Translations under genes and position numbers: made by a program
Notes under the pieces: generated by a model
Told to the model about the DNA's origin: nothing
What the model saw: the letters and a program-made list of their open reading frames with translations, nothing else
Databases searched by the model: none
In this document: one piece after another, positions 51,940 to 59,574 of the stretch
How the letters are laid out: every line of letters starts with the position of its first letter
Position numbering within the stretch: position 1 is the stretch's first letter
Origin: Caballeronia catudaia
Lineage (GTDB): Bacteria > Pseudomonadota > Gammaproteobacteria > Burkholderiales > Burkholderiaceae
Reading direction: 5' to 3'
Length of the DNA: 64,000 bases
NCBI RefSeq assembly: GCF_001544755.2
Contig: NZ_FCOF02000009.1
Span: forward strand, 62,001 to 126,000

Positions 51940-52329
51940 CTATTGCGGCTGCGTGACTTCGTCGATGCCGCGATCGATCGCCGGGCACGCCTCGCCGGTC
52001 TGCTTCTTGTACTCGGCCGGGTTGCTCGTCTTCAGCTTCTCGAAGCGGTCGACGGTCGGTTGCGCCTGCGCGAGACCGAGCTTCCATTCGCCGTCGAAAT
52101 CGGGGGCATCGGGATAACTTTTGCGGACGGCTTCCCGAAAGCGCGCGACCTTCGCGGCATCGAGATGACAGACATCCGCCGCGCCGCGCGCGATGTTCGC
52201 GCTCGTCATCACGCCTTCGGCGGCCATCAGTTCTTTCGATGAAGGATGGCCGGGCGGCATCGCGGTCTGCGCCGTCGCGCACAGGCACGTTGCGGCCAGA
52301 CAGAGGGTTGCGAGGAGCTTGATGCGCAT
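51940..52329 (-). CDS. Small exported protein of unknown function
   Basis: 129 aa: signal peptide MRIKLLATLCLAATCLCATA, then a soluble domain with two Cys (ADVCHLDAAKVARFREAVRKSYPDAPDFDGEWKLGLAQAQ ... GEACPAIDRGIDEV) that may be disulfide-linked. A TATAAT-like -10 upstream suggests ordinary sigma-70 control. Family not recognised. Confidence 0.75.
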   Translation of the reverse strand: MRIKLLATLCLAATCLCATAQTAMPPGHPSSKELMAAEGVMTSANIARGAADVCHLDAAKVARFREAVRKSYPDAPDFDGEWKLGLAQAQPTVDRFEKLKTSNPAEYKKQTGEACPAIDRGIDEVTQPQ

Positions 52330-52437
52330 CGGATTTATGGGTGTAGGCGGGGAAGAAAAATTATAGGTGAAGCGGGCCGAATCGAACGCTGCATAAGGCA
52401 AAGATGCCTATATAGCCCGTGCTAGAATCGATTTTCA

Positions 52438-53139
52438 ATGCCGTTCTCAGACAGAAAAATGAAAAAAGGAAGCAAGGCCGCCAGTGCTGCGCCCTCGTCG
52501 ACCACAGCAGAAGGGCGGCGCAAGTATGATCCTGAGGAGACCAAGCGGAACATTCTCGACATCGCCACGCAGGAGTTTTCGGCGATGGGCTTAGCGGGCG
52601 CGCGCGTCGACGCCATCGCGGAGCGCACCAATACCACCAAGCGCATGCTGTACTACTACTTCGGCAGCAAGGAAGGGCTGTACGAGGCGGTGTTGGAGCA
52701 GGTCTATGGCGATATCCGCGCGCTCGAGCAGGAGTTGCAGCTCGCGGAGATGGACCCCGAAGAAGCGCTGCGCGAATTCGTCGGCTTCACGTTCGACTAT
52801 CACGACAAGCATCGCGATTTCGTGCGTCTCGTGACGATCGAAAACATTCATGCGGCGAAGTACATCGAGCAGTCGAAGACGTTCAAGGCGCGCAATTCGA
52901 CGGTCGTGAAGACCATCGAGGATCTCATCGCGCGCGGCGTGGCGGCGGGCAAGTTTCGCGACGACGTCGATCCGATCGACCTTCATCTGATGATCAGCTC
53001 GTTCTGCTTTCACCGCGTGGGGAATCGTCACACGTGGGGCGCGGCGTTCGGGCGCGATCCTTCAGGGCCGCGTTTGCGCGCGCGTCATCGCGAGATGATC
53101 GTCGATGCCGTGCTGCGCTACATGCGGCGCGACGGCTGA
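52438..53139 (+). CDS. TetR-family regulator, probably of quinate/shikimate catabolism
   Basis: 233 aa. The N-terminal HTH of the TetR family is clear (KRNILDIATQEFSAMGLAGARVDAIAERTNTTKRMLYYYFGSKEGLYEAVLEQVY). The C-terminal ligand domain ends FHRVGNRHTWGAAFGRDPSGPRL, like regulators found beside dehydroshikimate dehydratase genes. It faces the shikimate dehydrogenase gene across a shared terminator. Role inferred from position. Confidence 0.88.
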   Translation: MPFSDRKMKKGSKAASAAPSSTTAEGRRKYDPEETKRNILDIATQEFSAMGLAGARVDAIAERTNTTKRMLYYYFGSKEGLYEAVLEQVYGDIRALEQELQLAEMDPEEALREFVGFTFDYHDKHRDFVRLVTIENIHAAKYIEQSKTFKARNSTVVKTIEDLIARGVAAGKFRDDVDPIDLHLMISSFCFHRVGNRHTWGAAFGRDPSGPRLRARHREMIVDAVLRYMRRDG

Positions 53140-53158
53140 CGGTTTCATCGCACACATG

Positions 53159-53194
53159 AAAAAACGGCGACACTCTCACGAGGTCGCCGTTTTT
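53159..53194. terminator. Bidirectional terminator, TetR / shikimate dehydrogenase
   Basis: 12-bp stem AAAAACGGCGAC / GTCGCCGTTTTT with an 11-nt loop. A-run and T-run on each side serve both strands. Confidence 0.93.
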
Positions 53195-53210
53195 CGTGGT
53201 CTACGTCGGA

Positions 53211-54068
53211 TCAGCCTTCGAGCAAGCTCTGGAAGTGCGCGAACATGCGCTCGGCATCCGGCTCGCGGCCGGTGAAAATGCGCAGCGCGTCGACCGCCTG
53301 GCACACCGCCATGCCGCCGCCGCTCACCGTGCGGCAGCCGATCGCCTTCGCCGCCTTCAGCAGTTCCGTCTCAAGCGGGAAATACACGATCTCCGCGACC
53401 CACAATTCCTTGTGCAGATAGTCCGCCGGCAACGGCAGGCCCGGCAGCTTCGCCATGCCGGTGGGCGTCGCGTGAATGAGGCCGCTCGCCGACGCGAGCG
53501 TTTCACGCAGATCGCCGCCGCTTTTCACGACGCGATCCGGGAAACGCGCCGCGAGTTCGGCGGCGAGCGAGGCCGCGCGCGCGTCGTCGGAATCGAAGAG
53601 GGTGAGTTCGCGCGCGCCCATCGTGAGCGCGGCGTGCGCGACGGCCGCACCCGCCCCGCCCGCGCCGAGCTGCACGACGCGTTCGAGCGGCACGCCCGGC
53701 AGCCCGCGCTGGAACGCGCGCGCAAAGCCCGACCAGTCCGTGTTGTAACCGATGCGCTTGCCGTCCTTCAGCACTACCGTGTTGACGGCGCCAAGCGCTC
53801 GGGCGTCGGGATCGAGGTCATCGAGCAACGGGATCACACTTTGCTTGCACGGATAGGTGATGTTCAGGCCGTCGTAGCCCATGCGCTCGGCAGCGGCGAG
53901 CAGATCGGGCAGGGCGGCCGGCTCCAGCGCGAGCGCCTGAAGGTCGATGCGCCGATACACGTAGCTGAGCCCGAGCGTGGCGCCTTCCTTTTCGTGCATG
54001 GCGGGCGTGAGCGAACCGCCGATGCCCGATCCGATCAGGCCGATGAGATATGAAGTCTTGTTGGTCAT
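53211..54068 (-). CDS. Quinate/shikimate dehydrogenase (AroE-like)
   Basis: 285 aa. Substrate site IGSGIGGSLTPAMHEKEG, catalytic Lys in LNITYPCKQSVIPLLD, Asp in GYNTDWSGFARAF, NAD(P)-binding VQLGAGGAGAAVAHA and C-terminal VSGGGMAVCQAVDALRIFTG. The sequence is of the catabolic or YdiB-like paralogue type rather than housekeeping AroE. Divergent partner 54299-56215 encodes the next catabolic step, dehydroshikimate to protocatechuate. Start at MTNKTSYLIG (54068). Confidence 0.9.
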   Translation of the reverse strand: MTNKTSYLIGLIGSGIGGSLTPAMHEKEGATLGLSYVYRRIDLQALALEPAALPDLLAAAERMGYDGLNITYPCKQSVIPLLDDLDPDARALGAVNTVVLKDGKRIGYNTDWSGFARAFQRGLPGVPLERVVQLGAGGAGAAVAHAALTMGARELTLFDSDDARAASLAAELAARFPDRVVKSGGDLRETLASASGLIHATPTGMAKLPGLPLPADYLHKELWVAEIVYFPLETELLKAAKAIGCRTVSGGGMAVCQAVDALRIFTGREPDAERMFAHFQSLLEG

Positions 54069-54161
54069 GCGAGCGCTCCGGCACGTTGCACTGTTGTTGC
54101 AGTGCGAAATTGAGTACGCGCAGTGTGAACGCACGCGCGAGGCTTGTCGGTCCGTGTTTTT

Positions 54162-54195
54162 ACTAATTTGTACGGTCTAGTTAGTTTGTTATCAT
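54162..54195 (+). promoter_or_regulatory. Promoter of the dehydroshikimate dehydratase gene with candidate TetR operator
   Basis: TTGTAC (54168-54173), 16-bp spacer, TATCAT (54190-54195). An imperfect palindrome with outer arms ACTAA / TTAGT (54162-54185) overlaps the -35 and spacer, in the 230-bp gap between the two divergent catabolic genes. A likely binding site for the nearby TetR regulator. Confidence 0.5.
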
Positions 54196-54298
54196 CTCGC
54201 AGAATTGACGTGGATTGCGCGCGTCCGTCATGCGGACGTCCTAAACTGGAAGGCACCGCATCCATCCCGCATTCATTGATTGCAACGAGGAGGCAGCG

Positions 54299-56215
54299 AT
54301 GCTGCGTTCAATCCGTACATCCATCGCGACGGTATCCATCAGCGGCACGCTTCCCGAGAAGCTGAAGGCCATCAAGGCGGCGGGCTTCGACGGCGTCGAG
54401 ATCTTCGAGAACGATCTGCTGTATTTCGACGGCACGCCCGCCGACGTGCGCCGCATGTGCGCCGATCTGGGCCTCGAAATCTATCTGTTCCAGCCGTTTC
54501 GCGACTTCGACGGCGTGAGCGCCGAACGTCTCGCGAAGAACGTCGAGCGTGCCAAACGCAAGTTCGAGCTGATGCACGAGCTCGGCACGGACCGCATCCT
54601 CGTGTGCAGCAACGTGTCGCCGGACACGATTCGCGACGACGCGCTCATCGTCGATCAACTGGGCACGCTCGCGAAGATCGCCGGGGAAGCGGGCGTGATC
54701 GTCGCGTATGAAGCGCTCGCGTGGGGCCGCTACGTGAATTCGTACAAGCACGCGTGGAAGCTCGTCGATGCCGTGGATCATCCGAATCTCGGCCTCGCGC
54801 TCGACACCTTCCATACGCTGTCGATTCGCGATTCGGTGGACGAGATCGCGTCGATTCCCGGCGAGCGCATCGCGTTCGTGCAAATCGCCGACGCGCCCGT
54901 GCTCGCGATGGACGTGCTCGAATGGAGCCGTCACTATCGATGCTTTCCGGGGCAGGGCGCGTTCGATGTCGCGGGCTTCACGGCGCGCGTGCTCGAATCG
55001 GGCTACAAGGGGCCGCTGTCGCTCGAAATCTTCAACGATGGCTTCCGCGCCGCGCCGACCGCGATCACGGCGGCGGACGGTCATCGCTCGCTGCGTTATC
55101 TGGAAGAGCAGACGCGCGCGCTGATGGGCGCAATGGGTAAGGAGGTGCCGCCGGAGCTCTTCAATCCGCCCGCGCCGCCTGAACATATCGGCTTCCAGTT
55201 TCTCGAATTCGCCGTCGACGATTCCACGCGCGAACTTCTCGCCCGATGGCTCGGCAGGCTCGGCTTCAGGCTCGCGGGCAAGCATCGCTCGAAGGATGTC
55301 GCGCTGTATCGGCACGGCGCGGGCTCGATCGTGCTCAACGCCGAGGCCGATTCCTTCGCGAGCGCGTTTTTCCAGAAGCACGGCTTGTCGCTGTGCGCGT
55401 CGGCGTTTCATGTCGATGACGCGAAGCTCGCGTTCGAGCGCGCCGCGGCGTATGGGTCGCAGCCGTTTTCGGGGCGCGTCGGTCCGAACGAGCGCGTGGT
55501 GCCAGGCGTGCAGTCGCCCGATGGCAGCCTCGACTATTTCGTAGACGAAGCGAAGGGCGGCCCGACGCTGTGGGAATCGGACTTCATCCTGACGGATATC
55601 GACGGGCCGTATGAAGTGGGGCCGCTGTCGCGCATCGATCACGTGTGCCTCTCGCTGCCCGCCGATGCGCTCGACACGTGGGTCTTGTTCTTCCGCAGCG
55701 CGTTCGGCTTCGAGACGGAGCCTGCCGTGCTGGTGCCCGATCCGTACGGGCTCGTGCGCAGCCGCGCGGTGCGGAGCCGCGACGGTTCGGTGCGCATTGC
55801 GCTGAACGCGTCGGTGGACCGCTACACGGCGGTGGCCGAATCGCTGTCGACGTATCGCGGCTCGGGGCTGAACCACGTCGCATTCAGCACGCCGGATATC
55901 TTCGCTGCGATTCCGCGCCTCGAAGCCGATGGCGTGAAGTTCCTGCGCATTCCGCGCAACTACTACGACGATCTGGTCGCGCGTTTCGGCCTGCCCGACG
56001 AGCAGATCGACCAGATGCGCGAGCACAACATCCTCTACGATCGCGACGAGCGCGGCGGCGAGTTCTTCCACGCGTACACGGAGCAGCTCGATCAGCGCTT
56101 CTTCCTCGAAGTGATCGAGCGGCGCGGCGGCTACGACGGCTACGGCGCGGCCAATGCGGCGGTGCGGCTCGCGGCGCATGCGCAACAGCAGCAGCGCGCG
56201 CGTCAGGCGGCGTAG
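54299..56215 (+). CDS. quiC: 3-dehydroshikimate dehydratase fused to HPPD-like domain (QuiC1 type)
   Basis: 638 aa. Residues 1-280 are a TIM-barrel dehydratase of the sugar-phosphate isomerase fold (SIATVSISGTLPEKLKAIKAAGFDGVEIFENDL; VAYEALAWGRYVNSYKHAW; LALDTFHTLS; SLEIFNDGF metal-site Glu). Residues about 290-620 are two VOC modules like 4-hydroxyphenylpyruvate dioxygenase (LSRIDHVCLSLPADALDTWVLFF; GLNHVAFSTPDIFAAIP; NILYDRDERGGEFFHAYTEQL). The enzyme makes protocatechuate; the dioxygenase-like half in known QuiC1 proteins has no proven activity. Confidence 0.93.
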   Translation: MLRSIRTSIATVSISGTLPEKLKAIKAAGFDGVEIFENDLLYFDGTPADVRRMCADLGLEIYLFQPFRDFDGVSAERLAKNVERAKRKFELMHELGTDRILVCSNVSPDTIRDDALIVDQLGTLAKIAGEAGVIVAYEALAWGRYVNSYKHAWKLVDAVDHPNLGLALDTFHTLSIRDSVDEIASIPGERIAFVQIADAPVLAMDVLEWSRHYRCFPGQGAFDVAGFTARVLESGYKGPLSLEIFNDGFRAAPTAITAADGHRSLRYLEEQTRALMGAMGKEVPPELFNPPAPPEHIGFQFLEFAVDDSTRELLARWLGRLGFRLAGKHRSKDVALYRHGAGSIVLNAEADSFASAFFQKHGLSLCASAFHVDDAKLAFERAAAYGSQPFSGRVGPNERVVPGVQSPDGSLDYFVDEAKGGPTLWESDFILTDIDGPYEVGPLSRIDHVCLSLPADALDTWVLFFRSAFGFETEPAVLVPDPYGLVRSRAVRSRDGSVRIALNASVDRYTAVAESLSTYRGSGLNHVAFSTPDIFAAIPRLEADGVKFLRIPRNYYDDLVARFGLPDEQIDQMREHNILYDRDERGGEFFHAYTEQLDQRFFLEVIERRGGYDGYGAANAAVRLAAHAQQQQRARQAA

Positions 56216-56232
56216 AAACGCGCGAAGGGCGC

Positions 56233-56547
56233 TCAGGCGCTTTGGGACCTTTCGCTGGCCACGCGCGCGCGTTCGATGCTGAGTTCTTCCTCGCGTGCGC
56301 GTGCGGCGGCTTCGAACGCATCGATATGCAGATACAGCCGATGCACGGTCTGAATCTGCGTATGCGAAAGATGGGACTGGCGCATGATCGATGCGAGCCG
56401 CTCGCGCCAGTACGAAGGCGGCAGCAACGGACCGCCGAGATCGCACGCCAACGAGCGGCGCAGCACCAGTTCGAGGTGCGTCAGGTCCTGGTCCGCCAGC
56501 AACGCCGAAAACGCGCCCTGCGGCTTGATATTGGGGAATGAGTCCAT
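56233..56547 (-). CDS. Hypothetical protein
   Basis: 104 aa, soluble: MDSFPNIKPQGAFSALLADQDLTHLELVLRRSLACDLGGPLLPPSYWRERLASIMRQSHLSHTQIQTVHRLYLHIDAF. No signal peptide or TM. A charged helical tail (EAAARAREEELSIERARVASERSQ) may be coiled coil. The frame extends to 56637, but ATG 56547 begins at a compact N-terminus. I do not recognise the family. Confidence 0.72.
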   Translation of the reverse strand: MDSFPNIKPQGAFSALLADQDLTHLELVLRRSLACDLGGPLLPPSYWRERLASIMRQSHLSHTQIQTVHRLYLHIDAFEAAARAREEELSIERARVASERSQSA

Positions 56548-56726
56548 TATTCCGATGGCGGCGCGCTTCGGCGAGACTTGATAGGGAGAAACCCTGCACG
56601 TGCGCCGATTTTTTCGTTGCGCGTCGAAGGCTCCCAATTTGTTCGCGCCGAACCGAAAGCCGCCGCGCGCCTTTGCTATACTCTGCGCTCGCTCGCCGAC
56701 GCATCGGCTGAGCGCGGTCCGCTCCC

Positions 56727-56801
56727 CTCCCCGTAGTTCAATGGATAGAACGAGTGCCTCCTAAGCGCTAGATGCAGGTTCGATTCCTGCCGGGGGGACC
56801 A
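56727..56801 (+). tRNA. tRNA-Arg(CCT)
   Basis: Cloverleaf of 75 nt with encoded CCA. Acceptor CTCCCCG / CGGGGGG (one T-G pair), D-arm around GTTCAATGGATAGAAC, anticodon arm AGTGC-CTCCTAA-GCGCT with anticodon CCT, T-arm GCAGG-TTCGATT-CCTGC. Reads the rare arginine codon AGG. Confidence 0.95.
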
Positions 56802-56951
56802 AGATTTCTGCACGGCGCTCGTCGTGTTCTGCTTCTGCTGTTGTCGCTGCCCGCCTCTTTCCCGCCTCCCGCCGTCCCCCCCATTGAATCGTAAGCAGCT
56901 TCGCGCCGATAATGCGACCACCTGAGGCTCGCCTTCACGGCTCATGCGTTC

Positions 56952-57752
56952 ATGACCGAAATCGAATCCGCGGTGCTCGTCTTCATCCTCTTGCTCGCCT
57001 GCACGGGCATCGGCGCAATCGTGCGGCCACTCTTGCCCGAAGAGCACAAGGCGCAGGAAACAGTGCAACTGATCCAGTTGCTCGTCGGCATGCTGGTCAC
57101 GTTCGCGGCGCTCGTGCTCGGCCTCCTTACCGCATCGGCGAAAACGATTTTCGATACCACCAACACCGACATGCGCAACTACGCGACCTCGATCATCGAA
57201 CTCGATCGCGCCATGCGCGACTACGGTGGCGAGCTCGATCCGGCGCGCAGGCTGCTGCGCTCGTACACGGCGGCGGCGATCGCGAGCACGTGGCCGAACG
57301 AGGCGCCGCCGCCCGGTGATTACTATCCGAACGTCGAGCCGTCGAAAAAGGACGACAGCCTCGCGAGCGCGACGCTCGGCGCGCTGTTGAGCAAAGCCCA
57401 GCACGACGTACGCATCCTCGTCCCGCGCGACGACTATCATCGCCAGCTCGCTACCGAAGCCGCCGCGCGCTTCGATCAACTGATCGCGCAGCGGTGGAAG
57501 CTGGTCGAGGAGGCGCACGGGTCGATCTCCTATCCGTTCGACCGCATTCTCGTCGGGTGGCTGCTCATCATCTTTCTGTGCTTCGGGCTGATCGCGCCGC
57601 GCAATGCGTTGTCGCTCGTGACGATCATGCTCGGCGCGCTGTCGATCGCGTCGGCGGTGCTCGTGATCCTCGATCTCGATACGCCGTTCTCAGGACCGAT
57701 CATGATCGGCAGCCAGCCGTTGCGCGACGCGCTCGCGTATCAGAGCCGCTGA
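56952..57752 (+). CDS. DUF4239 membrane protein
   Basis: 266 aa. Two N-terminal helices (ESAVLVFILLLACTGIGAIV and LIQLLVGMLVTFAALVLGLLTASA) and two C-terminal helices (ILVGWLLIIFLCFGLIAPRNALSLVTIMLGALSIASAVLVILDL) flank a soluble middle. The bestrophin-like DUF4239 family; role unknown. The stop and the next ATG share a base (TGATG), so it is coupled to the methyltransferase gene. Confidence 0.88.
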   Translation: MTEIESAVLVFILLLACTGIGAIVRPLLPEEHKAQETVQLIQLLVGMLVTFAALVLGLLTASAKTIFDTTNTDMRNYATSIIELDRAMRDYGGELDPARRLLRSYTAAAIASTWPNEAPPPGDYYPNVEPSKKDDSLASATLGALLSKAQHDVRILVPRDDYHRQLATEAAARFDQLIAQRWKLVEEAHGSISYPFDRILVGWLLIIFLCFGLIAPRNALSLVTIMLGALSIASAVLVILDLDTPFSGPIMIGSQPLRDALAYQSR

Positions 57753-58504
57753 TGCGCTACGACGATCCGCGCCTCGTCGCGCTTTACGACGCACTCAATC
57801 CGTTCGCCGACGACACGGCGTTCTATCTCGCGCTGGCGGCGTCCGCGCGGCATGTCGTCGATCTCGGCTGCGGCACGGGCTTGCTTGCGTGCGAACTCGC
57901 CAGGCGCGGTCATCGCGTGACGGGCATCGATCCGTCGCCGCACATGCTGCGCGTGGCGCGCGCGCGTCCGGACGGCGACAAGGTGACGTGGATCGAAGGC
58001 GATGCGAACGCGCTGCCGTTTGTCGGCGCGGCGGATTTGCTCGTGATGACGGGACACGTCGCGCAAATCTTTCTCGACGATGCCTCGTTCGTCGCGACGC
58101 TCGTCGCCGCGCGACGCGCGTTGCGGCCCGGCGGTGCGATCGCGTTCGAGAGTCGCAATCCGGCGGCGCGCGCGTGGGAGAACTGGACGCCGGAGCGTTC
58201 GCTGCGGCGCATCGAAGCGCCGGACGGCAGGGCGGTCGACGTCTGGCTGGAACGGCACGCCGTGCCCGACCCGCTCGCGGCCGGACGCGTGGCGTTCACG
58301 ACCCACTATCGCTTCATGCCGAAGCCGGGCACTGAAATGGTCGAAGAGACGCTCAGCGCGGCGAGCGAACTGCGCTTTCGCACGCGCGACGAACTGACGA
58401 AACGGCTGACCGGAGCGGACTTTGCGAAGATCGACTGGTACGGAGACTGGAACCGCGCACCGGTGGATGAAACGAGCCGCGAGTTGATCGCGGTGGCGCG
58501 CTGA
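57752..58504 (+). CDS. Class I SAM-dependent methyltransferase
   Basis: 250 aa. SAM motifs: VVDLGCGTGLLACELARRG (motif I), GIDPSPHMLRVAR (II), WIEGDANALPF (acidic loop) and RRALRPGGAIAFESRNP (post-motif). Substrate unknown. Starts inside the stop of the DUF4239 gene. The frame upstream to 57494 overlaps that gene and is not used. Confidence 0.92.
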   Translation: MRYDDPRLVALYDALNPFADDTAFYLALAASARHVVDLGCGTGLLACELARRGHRVTGIDPSPHMLRVARARPDGDKVTWIEGDANALPFVGAADLLVMTGHVAQIFLDDASFVATLVAARRALRPGGAIAFESRNPAARAWENWTPERSLRRIEAPDGRAVDVWLERHAVPDPLAAGRVAFTTHYRFMPKPGTEMVEETLSAASELRFRTRDELTKRLTGADFAKIDWYGDWNRAPVDETSRELIAVAR

Positions 58505-58511
58505 AGCGTGA

Positions 58512-58543
58512 AACGATGCCGCCGCACGCGCGGCGGCATCGTT
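58512..58543. terminator. Bidirectional terminator, methyltransferase / rubredoxin
   Basis: 14-bp stem AACGATGCCGCCGC / GCGGCGGCATCGTT with an ACGC loop, between convergent genes. Confidence 0.88.
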
Positions 58544-58725
58544 CAGAACTCGACGACGACGAAATCCGCCTTTCCCACGTCGCACAGCGGGCAGCGCCAG
58601 TCGGCGGGAATGTCGTCGAAACGGGTGCCCGCGGCGATGCCTTCGTCCGGCAGGCCTTCTTCCTCGTTGTAGATCCAGCCGCAAATCAGGCAGACCCAGC
58701 TTTTGTATTCGATGACTTCGCTCAC
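58543..58725 (-). CDS. Rubredoxin
   Basis: 60 aa with two Cys pairs: WVCLICGWIYNEEEGLPDEGIAAGTRFDDIPADWRCPLCDVGKADF. They bind one Fe in an FeS4 site for electron transfer, in some systems to alkane hydroxylase or oxygen-reducing partners. GTG start at 58725 (SEVIEYKSW); the longer frame adds residues unlike any rubredoxin. No partner reductase is adjacent. Confidence 0.93.
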   Translation of the reverse strand: MSEVIEYKSWVCLICGWIYNEEEGLPDEGIAAGTRFDDIPADWRCPLCDVGKADFVVVEF

Positions 58726-58972
58726 GACAGACTCTTGATTCGAAAGAAATAAAGGGACCGCGTGCGGCACAGGACAGCGCATTGCGCGGCGACCCGGCAT
58801 CTTACAGGAATCGGCGCGATCGTTCCCCGCTCCGGCGGCCGGCCGCACGCCGTGTCATATTGCGTCGGCAGGATGGTACGGATACGCGGCTCCCGAAAGC
58901 TCGGTGTATGCTTTTCCGGGTCTCCGGCGCCGACTTCGCGCCATCGACCGGTTTCACAACATGGAGAAAACG

Positions 58973-59380
58973 ATGAAGCAAAAGCTCTTGAGCGCGATGT
59001 TGTCGGGCGCGGTCCTGTTTTCGTTCGCGGGCGCGGTGCACGCGCAGGCGCGCGTCTATTTCGTCGAGCCGAAGGACGGCGCGACCGTCACGAACCCCGT
59101 GCACGTGAAATTCGGCGTCGATGGCATGTCGGTCGCGCCGGCCGGCACGATGACCGAAGGCACCGGCCATCATCATCTGCTGATCGACGAAAAGCCGATT
59201 GCGAAAGGCACGGTCGTCCCGATGGACGACAAGAACCTGCACTATGGCAAGGGCCAGACCGAAGCCGACGTGAAGCTGCCGCCCGGCGATCACACGCTGA
59301 CGATGCAGTTCGCCGACGGCGCGCATCGCTCTTACGGGCCGGAAATGAGCCAGACGATCAAGGTTCACGTGAAGCAATAA
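58973..59380 (+). CDS. DUF4399 periplasmic protein
   Basis: 135 aa. Signal peptide KQKLLSAMLSGAVLFSFAGAVHA, then an immunoglobulin-like domain with a conserved His cluster (EGTGHHHLLIDEKPIAKGTVVP, KNLHYGKGQTEADVKLPPGDHTLTMQFADG), which may bind metal. ATG 58973 follows GGAG; the frame upstream is not family-like. Function unknown. Confidence 0.88.
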   Translation: MKQKLLSAMLSGAVLFSFAGAVHAQARVYFVEPKDGATVTNPVHVKFGVDGMSVAPAGTMTEGTGHHHLLIDEKPIAKGTVVPMDDKNLHYGKGQTEADVKLPPGDHTLTMQFADGAHRSYGPEMSQTIKVHVKQ

Positions 59381-59397
59381 CGCATCGCGTGCACGGA

Positions 59398-59436
59398 AAG
59401 GCCGCCGCGGACCGCGTCCGGGCGGCCTTCTTGTTC
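59398..59436 (+). terminator. Terminator of the DUF4399 gene
   Basis: 9-bp stem AAGGCCGCC / GGCGGCCTT closing a second small hairpin, then CTTGTT. Confidence 0.8.
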
Positions 59437-59486
59437 CTCGTCCATTCGGCCAGCTCCGCTTGGGAGCCGCGGCGGCGCACGCCGCG

Positions 59487-59512
59487 CCCGGTACGCCCGG
59501 TACGCCCGGTAC
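59487..59512. repeat. Three tandem 9-bp repeats before the ABC-F gene
   Basis: Three tandem copies of CCCGGTACG; the third ends CA and forms TACAAT, a good -10. The array lies 60-90 bp upstream of the Uup-type gene. Confidence 0.8.
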
Positions 59513-59574
59513 AATGAGCGCTTGCCTCGGTTGCCGTTTTCGTCACCGACTTTCGCCATTCATCCGGTTTTCCC

